From contig JAGRJX010000098.1 in NCBI GenBank assembly GCA_020442545.1, forward strand, positions 1 to 8,043: a DNA stretch of 8,043 nt. The letters are read 5' to 3'. The stretch is from Lysobacterales bacterium (GTDB lineage Bacteria; Pseudomonadota; Gammaproteobacteria; Xanthomonadales; Xanthomonadaceae). The notes under the pieces are model-generated. The model searched no databases. It was given only the letters and a program-made list of their open reading frames with translations, and was not told the origin of the DNA. How positions within the stretch are numbered: the first letter of the stretch is position 1; every line of letters begins with the position of its first letter. Of the stretch, positions 1 through 5,280 are shown in pieces. Both the position numbers and the translations under genes were made by a program.

Positions 1-5
1 GCGAA

Positions 6-326
6 TCAGAGTTGAATCCGCCCACCTAAACCAGCCCCGCCGCCGCCGCCTCCGCCACCAGCACCGGGGAACGGATCGTAATACGCCCAAGCACCTCCGC
101 CAACATAAGAGCAGTCATACAGAGCCTTGACTTGATATCCATCCCCATAGGTGATGGTGTATTCATTGCACCATGTTCCACCACCCAAGTTATACATGGC
201 CGATGCTTTCATCGGGATGATCGCCAAAAAGGCGAGAACGAGAATAGAAGCGAGATGCCGCCCGGAATGCTCCTGCAAAAAATGAGCGCGCACAGCACCG
301 GAATCGGATTTTGTCAACTGCGTCAC
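6..326 (-). CDS. Small exported glycine-rich protein, function unknown
   Basis: This 106-residue frame opens with GTG and I do not recognise a family. Residues 24-43 form a hydrophobic stretch (core LASILVLAFLAII) ending in KASA before MYNLGG, a good signal peptidase I site. The mature protein would be about 63 residues. It carries two cysteines (C53, C72) that could form a disulfide in the periplasm or outside the cell, two GGG-aromatic segments (GGGTW near 48-52, GGGAW near 76-80), a Tyr-rich middle and a C-terminal tail with eight consecutive glycines (90-97). The start is uncertain. An AAGAG sits only one base before the GTG, but about 10 bases before an in-frame TTG at codon 4; a GTG at codon 12 is also possible. 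All three keep the signal peptide. It lies 71 bp downstream of nadE on the same strand, in DNA of lower G+C than its neighbours, so it may be recently acquired or fast evolving. The signal peptide argues for a real gene, but the short length leaves doubt. Confidence 0.5.
   Translation of the reverse strand: MTQLTKSDSGAVRAHFLQEHSGRHLASILVLAFLAIIPMKASAMYNLGGGTWCNEYTITYGDGYQVKALYDCSYVGGGAWAYYDPFPGAGGGGGGGGAGLGGRIQL
36..59 (-). repeat. Poly-glycine codon tract (GGN x8)
   Basis: Eight consecutive glycine codons, four of them GGC in a row, form a short trinucleotide-repeat-like tract within the C-terminal tail of the small exported protein. Two more glycine-rich steps (GAG before, AGLGG after) flank it. 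Such tracts can change length in frame by slippage. Whether this one varies between strains cannot be seen here. Confidence 0.6.
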
Positions 327-397
327 ACTCTTGATTTGATACGAGAAGCACCTCTACTCGAATTGCTACCGATCAAGCCGCTAGCCGTCTGCACCCG

Positions 398-2035
398 TCA
401 CGGCCTGTAGCCACTACTGATCGGATAGCGCCTTTCGCGACCGAAGGCGCGGTGCGAGACCTTGGGTCCCGGCGCGGACTGGTGGCGCTTCCACTCGTTG
501 ATGCGCAGCAGGTGCAGCACCTGGTCGACGGTGGCTTCGGCGAAGCCGGCGGCGATCAACTCGCTGCGTGACTCCTCGTTTTCCACGCAGCGCAGCAGGA
601 TGGCGTCGAGCACGTCGTAGGGAGGCAGTGAATCCTGGTCGGTCTGGTTCTCGCGCAGCTCGGCCGATGGCGGGCGCGCGATCACCGCTGGCGGGATCAC
701 CGGCCGGCCGGCAACCGCGTTGCGCCAGCGCGCCAGCTCGAACACTTCGGTCTTGTACAGGTCCTTGATCGGCGCGTAGCCGCCGCACATGTCGCCGTAG
801 ATGGTCGCGTAGCCGACCGCGTATTCGCTCTTGTTGCCGGTGGTCAGCAGCAGGCCGCCAAGCTTGTTGCTGAGCGCCATCAGCAGCGCGCCGCGACAGC
901 GCGACTGCAGGTTTTCCTCGGTGGTGTCGGCCGGCAAGCCTTCGAAGGTGGCCGCCAGCGTGTCGAGATAACCTTGAAACGGCGCGGCAATCGGCAGCGT
1001 CAGCAACTCGACACCCAACGTCGCGCACTGTTCGGCGGCAAGGTCGTTGCTGAGACCGGCCGTGTAGCGCGACGGCATGCGCACGGCGGTGACGTTCTCA
1101 GCACCCAGCGCGTCCACCGCAATCGCCAGCACCATGGCCGAGTCGATGCCGCCGGACAGGCCCAGCAGCGCTTTGCGGAAACCGTTCTTGTGGCAATAGT
1201 CGCGGGTGCCACGCACCACGGCTCGCCAGGCCAGCGAACTGCGGCCTTCGTCGGTTTCCTCGGGCCAGTGGGCGTGCGTGAAGTGACGTGAATCGCGGTC
1301 GTAGTCGGCGACCAGCCAGTGCTCCTCAAAAGCCTTGGCCGCGTTGTGCACGTGGCCGTCACCATCGGCCAGCACCGAGCCGCCGTCGAACACCAGCGCG
1401 TCCTGCCCGCCGATCACGTTGAGGTAGGCGATGGCGCAGCCGGATTCCTGCGTGCGCTGTGCCAGCAGATGATCGCGACCGGCGTGCTTGTCGCGCTCGA
1501 ACGGCGAGGCGTTCGGCACCAGCACCAGCTCCGCGCCGGCACTGCGTGTGGCGTCGAGTGGTTCGGCGAACCACAGGTCCTCGCAGATGATCAGCCCGAC
1601 CGGCACGCCCTTGACCTCGAATACGCAGGATCCACCATCCGGGTCAACGTCGAAATAACGGCGTTCGTCGAACACCGCGTAGTTGGGCAACTCGCGTTTG
1701 CGGTAGGTGGCGATGATCTCGCCATCGCGCAGCACGCTGGCCGAGTTGTAAAGCACCGACCCGGCCGACTCCGGCCAGCCAATCACCGCGGTGATGCCCT
1801 GCACCGTCGCCGCGATCTCGCGCAGCGCCGATTCGCAATCGGCCAGGAACACCGGGCGGAACAGCAGGTCTTCGGGCGGGTAGCCACTGATCGCCAGCTC
1901 CGGGAACAGCACAATGTCCGCGCCATGCTCATCGCGCGCGGTGGCGATCATCGCCGCAATGCGTTCGGCATTGGCGCGCACCGCACCGACGGGGAAATCG
2001 AACTGGGCCAGGGCAACGCGCAGAGACGGTGACAT
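398..2035 (-). CDS. nadE: Glutamine-dependent NAD+ synthetase
   Basis: This 545-residue cytoplasmic enzyme makes NAD+ from deamido-NAD+, ATP and glutamine, giving AMP, PPi and glutamate; it is the final step of NAD biosynthesis. Residues 5 to about 260 are a nitrilase/CN-hydrolase glutaminase domain whose triad is visible: E46 in FPELAISGYPPEDL, K113 in YRKRELPNY and C151 in LIICEDLWF. Residues from about 265 to 545 are the synthetase domain, with the ATP-PPase loop LGLSGGIDS at 291-299, LTTGNKSEYAVGY at 397-409 and a usual C-terminus (EWKRHQSAPGPKVS, then RYPIS). The length matches two-domain bacterial NadE. The frame stays open upstream to 2497, but ATG at 2035 is chosen because the protein homology begins right there (LRVALAQFDFPVG) and the upstream part is antisense to the cyclase gene. 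The Shine-Dalgarno sequence is weak. No key residue is missing. It is transcribed divergently from the cyclase gene. Confidence 0.96.
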   Translation of the reverse strand: MSPSLRVALAQFDFPVGAVRANAERIAAMIATARDEHGADIVLFPELAISGYPPEDLLFRPVFLADCESALREIAATVQGITAVIGWPESAGSVLYNSASVLRDGEIIATYRKRELPNYAVFDERRYFDVDPDGGSCVFEVKGVPVGLIICEDLWFAEPLDATRSAGAELVLVPNASPFERDKHAGRDHLLAQRTQESGCAIAYLNVIGGQDALVFDGGSVLADGDGHVHNAAKAFEEHWLVADYDRDSRHFTHAHWPEETDEGRSSLAWRAVVRGTRDYCHKNGFRKALLGLSGGIDSAMVLAIAVDALGAENVTAVRMPSRYTAGLSNDLAAEQCATLGVELLTLPIAAPFQGYLDTLAATFEGLPADTTEENLQSRCRGALLMALSNKLGGLLLTTGNKSEYAVGYATIYGDMCGGYAPIKDLYKTEVFELARWRNAVAGRPVIPPAVIARPPSAELRENQTDQDSLPPYDVLDAILLRCVENEESRSELIAAGFAEATVDQVLHLLRINEWKRHQSAPGPKVSHRAFGRERRYPISSGYRP

Positions 2036-2176
2036 CGGATCGTTTCGGAGCGGATGGGCAGGGCCGAACGTTATCACGCGTTGGGCGACGGCCGCCCCCG
2101 ACCGGATGCTAGTATGGCGCTTTCGGCACCATCGGCTGCCGGTTCGGGGACGAATCACCGTATCCAGGGGGTGACG
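2036..2176. promoter_or_regulatory. Divergent intergenic region (nadE / cyclase operon)
   Basis: These 141 bp separate the two divergent start codons and must hold promoters for both directions unless transcription starts farther inside a gene. I see only weak candidates: TAGTAT at 2110-2115 on the plus strand without a well-spaced -35, and GATAAC within 2071-2077 on the minus strand. A short GC-rich inverted repeat (gggcg / cgccc, 2083-2097) lies in the middle and could be an operator or chance in GC-rich DNA. No riboswitch-like structure was recognised. The region is placed with confidence, but the elements within it are not. Confidence 0.35.
2166..2171 (+). promoter_or_regulatory. Ribosome binding site deciding the cyclase start
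   Basis: AGGGGG lies 5 bases before GTG 2177 and 8 bases before TTG 2180. This is the only good Shine-Dalgarno match near the 5' end of the frame. It argues against the longer starts at 2054 and ATG 2114, which would also bury the signal peptide behind some 20-40 Arg/Pro-rich residues. Confidence 0.6.
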
Positions 2177-3895
2177 GTGTTGCACAGTTGGCGTTGGATT
2201 CGGACAGGGCTCTGGTTGATGCTGCTGATGCTGCCGGCCGGCGCTGCCTGCGCTGTCCCGCTGTCCGTGTTCGGCCCCGCGCCCGCGGTGCTGTCGGAAC
2301 CGGTGAGGGTGTACCAGGCCGGCGTTGACGACGCCCCGCCGTCCGATCTTGCCGCACTGCAGGACTGGCAGCGCCGCCATCGGTCGCTGGAAAACGTCGA
2401 CATGCGCGGCGGACGATTCTGGCTGGTCACTCAATTTCGCCACGACGCCAGCGACAGCGACTGGGTGGTCGCGCTGGCCAACACCTTTTATGCGCATGCC
2501 GACCTCTACCTACTCGGCAGCGATGGCAGCGTACAGCGCCGCAGCAGCGGCATCGACGAGACCGCCGAATTCATGCTGCATGGCGGTCGCAGCGTGCGGA
2601 TCGAGGCCGGTGTGGAATACGCCATCGTGATCGCGGTGGACACGCCGTTCTTCACTTCGCTGCCGCGCATCGACGTGCAGACGCGCAGCGACTACCAGCG
2701 GCGGGTTATCGACGAATCGGTGCTCGCGTTGGTGGCGCTGGGGGGCCTGACCGCGCTTGGCACGTTCATTCTGTTCATCGGTATCTGGATTCGCGATCGC
2801 AGCTACCTGCTGTACGCGGGTCAGGCGCTAGCGCTGGCCATCGGCTGGGCGTTCTATTTCAACCTGCCCTACGGCTGGCTGGGAATTGAGGACGCGCGCT
2901 GGAACTTCACGCCGTGGTTCTTCCTGCTGACCTTCTTCCACGCCAGCTTCTGCGTGCGCTTCCTGAATCTGCGACAGCAGTCACGTCGGCTGGCGCTGCT
3001 GGGGCGCGGCATCGCCATCGCCGCGCTGGCGGCGCTGCCGATCTGCTTCCTGCTACCGGCGTGGTCGCACATTGCGGCCACGTTGCTGGTGGGCAGCGTG
3101 GTGCTGTTTGCGGTGGTCGCCGCCACCCACGCGCTGGCCCACGGCGTGCGCAAGGCACGATTTTTCCTTGCCGGGTACCTGGCGGTGCTGCTGCCTGGGC
3201 TGCTGATCCTCCCGGCCAATCTCGGCCTCATGCCCGACCTGCTGGACAACACCGATTTGCTGACCCTGCTCGGCAATTCGGTGGAAGCCATGCTGCTGGG
3301 CTTTGCGCTGGCCGATCACGTTCGCCTCATCGAACGTGCCCGCGAGGAGTTCCGCCAGGGGATGCAGGATGCATTGCAGCAGGCCAGCACCGACTCGCTG
3401 ACCGGGCTTGGCAACCGCTTCGCTTTCAATCTGGCGCTTGAGGAATTCCTGACCCGGCAGAATGATGGCCGCGAGCGCCGCCGACTGCTGGTGGCGATGA
3501 TCGATGTGGACGGCCTCAAGCGCATCAACGACAGCGAGGGCCATTCGCGCGGCGACGCGCTGATTCGCAGCATCGGACACGGCCTGGCCCACATCAGTCA
3601 TCGCAACCTGCGCTGCTTTCGGCTGGGTGGAGACGAGTTCGCGGTGCTCACCACCGGCGACGAATCCGCGCGCGAACAGTTGGTCCGGCAGCTCGACTCA
3701 CTGGACCGGAATCTCAAGCAGAAAGGGTTTCCGGTGGCCGGCATCAGTCACGGCGTCTGCGCGGGGCCCGACGCCAGCGTCCACGTGTCGGCCGGCGACC
3801 TGGCCGAGCTGCTGCGCGCCGCCGACCGGCGCATGTACGACGCAAAGGCGCATCGTCGCCGGAATCCACCACGCAACCTGCATTCGGTCAGCTGA
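2177..3895 (+). CDS. 7TMR-DISM membrane receptor diguanylate cyclase (GGDEF)
   Basis: From GTG 2177 this is a 572-residue inner-membrane protein predicted to make c-di-GMP from two GTP in response to a periplasmic signal. The order is a signal peptide (1-26, ending AGAACA before VPLS), a periplasmic sensor resembling 7TMR-DISMED2 (about 27-175, with FWLVTQFRHD and ADLYLLGSDGSV), seven hydrophobic helices typical of 7TMR-DISM (about 182-379), a short linker helix (381-403) and a cytoplasmic GGDEF domain (404-560). The active-site signature is intact: DSLTGLGNR at 406-414, the metal Asp D443 in MIDVDGLKRIND, FRLGGDEFAVL at 481-491 and MYDAK at 553-557. There is no EAL domain. The product-inhibition RxxD motif expected just before GGDEF is absent (H475 and L480-region residues instead). 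The stop is 9 bp before the FadL-family gene, so the two are co-transcribed. The ligand is unknown; DISMED2 sensors are thought to bind small molecules, possibly carbohydrates. The family call is firm and the exact start moderately so. Confidence 0.93.
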   Translation: MLHSWRWIRTGLWLMLLMLPAGAACAVPLSVFGPAPAVLSEPVRVYQAGVDDAPPSDLAALQDWQRRHRSLENVDMRGGRFWLVTQFRHDASDSDWVVALANTFYAHADLYLLGSDGSVQRRSSGIDETAEFMLHGGRSVRIEAGVEYAIVIAVDTPFFTSLPRIDVQTRSDYQRRVIDESVLALVALGGLTALGTFILFIGIWIRDRSYLLYAGQALALAIGWAFYFNLPYGWLGIEDARWNFTPWFFLLTFFHASFCVRFLNLRQQSRRLALLGRGIAIAALAALPICFLLPAWSHIAATLLVGSVVLFAVVAATHALAHGVRKARFFLAGYLAVLLPGLLILPANLGLMPDLLDNTDLLTLLGNSVEAMLLGFALADHVRLIERAREEFRQGMQDALQQASTDSLTGLGNRFAFNLALEEFLTRQNDGRERRRLLVAMIDVDGLKRINDSEGHSRGDALIRSIGHGLAHISHRNLRCFRLGGDEFAVLTTGDESAREQLVRQLDSLDRNLKQKGFPVAGISHGVCAGPDASVHVSAGDLAELLRAADRRMYDAKAHRRRNPPRNLHSVS

Positions 3896-3897
3896 GG
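3894..3897 (+). promoter_or_regulatory. Ribosome binding site of the FadL-family gene, overlapping the upstream stop
   Basis: GAGG begins inside the TGA stop codon of the cyclase gene and lies 7 bases before the GTG at 3905. It supports that GTG as the start and suggests that ribosomes finishing the cyclase help start the porin. Confidence 0.6.
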
Positions 3898-3904
3898 ACG
3901 GCTC

Positions 3905-5257
3905 GTGCCCGCATCGCCCCACTTGCATCTGCCATCGTCCATCCGCGCCGGTCTGGCGCTGGCAATCCTGCTTCCCGGGCCGCTGCTGGCATCCGGCTTT
4001 GCCGTACAGGACCAGAGCGCCGGCAGCATCGCGCTCGGTCATGCGGGTGCCGCGAGCGCCGACAGCGCGGCGGTAGCGTTGCAGAACCCGGCGATGGCAA
4101 CGGGCTTCGACCGCTCGAGTACCAGCGTCAACCTCGGCGGCATCTCGCTCAGCGCCGACTTCCAGAACGCCGGCAGCCTGAACGCCATCGGCCTTCCGGT
4201 AGCGATGCCGGCAACGGCCGCTGCCGACGGTGCGGCGCCACTGCTCAGCCTGTTCCACACGCGCCGGTTGAGCGAACGACTGCACTTCACGTTTTCGATG
4301 CACACGCCGTTTGGCCTGGCCACCGACTACGACCCGGATTGGGTCGGGCGCTACCAGCTGACCACGGCGGAACTGGCGACGCTGGCGCTCAACCCGTCGC
4401 TGGCCTGGAAAGTCAGCGACACGATTTCGCTGGCCGCCGGCCTTCGCGCCGTCCATGCGAAGAGCAAGCTGGCCAGCGCGGTGGACTTCGGCACGCTGTG
4501 CCTGGTCGCCATCGATCCAACCAGCTGCGCCGGCGCGCAGATTGGCCCCGGCAGCCACGATGGCCACGCCACCATCGAAGCAGACGACTGGGGCTACGGC
4601 TTCAATCTTGCGCTGGCAGTGCGTGCCTCGGATCGCACGCGCTGGGGGCTGACCTGGCGCAGCAAGGTCGATCTCGATCTCGACGGCGACGCGCAGTTCG
4701 ACAATCCGACGCTGCCCGGCCCGTTCGCGGGCCTGACGATGACGCCACTCACCACCGACGGCGACGCGCGTTCCGACATCACGTTGCCCGAATCACTGAC
4801 CGCGTCGCTGTACCACGATCTCTCTGGAAGCACGGCGCTGGTCGCCGACTACACGCACACGCGCTGGAGCCGTCTGCACGCGCTGGTGGTCAGCTTCGCC
4901 AACGGCGCGCCGGACAAGGTGGTGCCGTTCAACTGGAAGGACACCCACAAGCTCGCCGTCGGCCTGATGCACGAGCTCGATGACCGCTGGCAGTTGCGCG
5001 GTGGCCTGGAGTGGGAAAGCAGCGCGGTCGACGATGCCGAGCGCAATCCGGTGGTGCCGGACAGCCGCCGCCTGTTCGCCGGCATCGGCGCACGCTTTAG
5101 GCTGGCGTCGGGCGGCAGCGTGGACTTCGGCCTTGGCCGCCTGCGCTTTGCACGCGGCGGCATCGACTACACGCTGCCCGGCGCCGGTACGCTACGCGGC
5201 CGCTACGCGCTGGACTCCTGGCACGTTGGCATCCAGTACAACCGCGGCTTCAACTGA
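3905..5257 (+). CDS. FadL/OmpP1-family outer-membrane transporter for hydrophobic compounds
   Basis: This 450-residue protein is close in length to E. coli FadL. The family forms 14-stranded outer-membrane barrels with an N-terminal plug and passes long-chain fatty acids or other hydrophobic molecules sideways into the membrane. Seen here: a signal peptide (1 to about 30, hydrophobic 15-29, cleaved near LLAS/GFAV); the family N-terminus GFAVQDQSAGSIALGHAGAA with the following conserved NPA at 61-63; the family segment HTPFGLATDYDPDWVGRY at 132-149; DDWGYGFNLALAV at 226-238; and alternating polar/hydrophobic strands to the C-terminus (WHVGIQYNRGFN). C198 and C207 lie in a probable extracellular loop and could form a disulfide. 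The GTG start is favoured by GAGG 7 bases upstream. It is the second gene of an operon with the diguanylate cyclase. The substrate cannot be read from the sequence: fatty acids are the default, aromatic hydrocarbons or other lipids the alternatives. Confidence 0.93.
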   Translation: MPASPHLHLPSSIRAGLALAILLPGPLLASGFAVQDQSAGSIALGHAGAASADSAAVALQNPAMATGFDRSSTSVNLGGISLSADFQNAGSLNAIGLPVAMPATAAADGAAPLLSLFHTRRLSERLHFTFSMHTPFGLATDYDPDWVGRYQLTTAELATLALNPSLAWKVSDTISLAAGLRAVHAKSKLASAVDFGTLCLVAIDPTSCAGAQIGPGSHDGHATIEADDWGYGFNLALAVRASDRTRWGLTWRSKVDLDLDGDAQFDNPTLPGPFAGLTMTPLTTDGDARSDITLPESLTASLYHDLSGSTALVADYTHTRWSRLHALVVSFANGAPDKVVPFNWKDTHKLAVGLMHELDDRWQLRGGLEWESSAVDDAERNPVVPDSRRLFAGIGARFRLASGGSVDFGLGRLRFARGGIDYTLPGAGTLRGRYALDSWHVGIQYNRGFN

Positions 5258-5263
5258 AGCCGC
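5244..5263. terminator. Inverted repeat between convergent genes, possible bidirectional terminator
   Basis: gcggcttca at 5244-5252 and tgaagccgc at 5255-5263 are perfect 9-bp inverted arms separated by 2 bases (in practice an 8-bp stem with a 4-base loop). The right arm starts with the TGA stop codon of the porin gene. The repeat sits in the gap between two convergent genes, where a two-way terminator is expected. No T-run follows in either direction, so it is not a classic intrinsic terminator. It may protect the 3' end or stall polymerase instead. Confidence 0.4.
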
Positions 5264-5280
5264 AGTCGTCGGAAAGCGCG

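Noticed and set aside
312..317. Perfect TTGACA on the minus strand near the start of the small exported protein
   Set aside because: The hexamer at -10 spacing (TGTGCG) is not promoter-like, and the match lies inside the likely coding frame.
1319..2032. 237-codon plus-strand frame opposite nadE
   Set aside because: It is fully antisense to a well-conserved enzyme gene, lacks any recognisable motif and has the His/Arg/Ala-rich look of a reverse-frame artefact in high-GC DNA.
2054..2176. Longer start for the cyclase gene (ATG 2054 or 2114)
   Set aside because: It would put about 20-40 Arg/Pro-rich residues ahead of a clean signal peptide and ignores the AGGGGG placed correctly for GTG 2177.
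2036..2497. N-terminal extension of the NAD synthetase frame up to 2497
   Set aside because: The extension is Arg/His/Pro-rich without family similarity, runs antisense through the signal peptide and sensor of the cyclase gene, and NadE homology starts exactly at the ATG at 2035.
3698..4567. 289-codon minus-strand frame opposite the cyclase end and the porin
   Set aside because: It is antisense across two convincing genes and their junction, is rich in Arg/Gln/Gly without motifs, and has no independent support.
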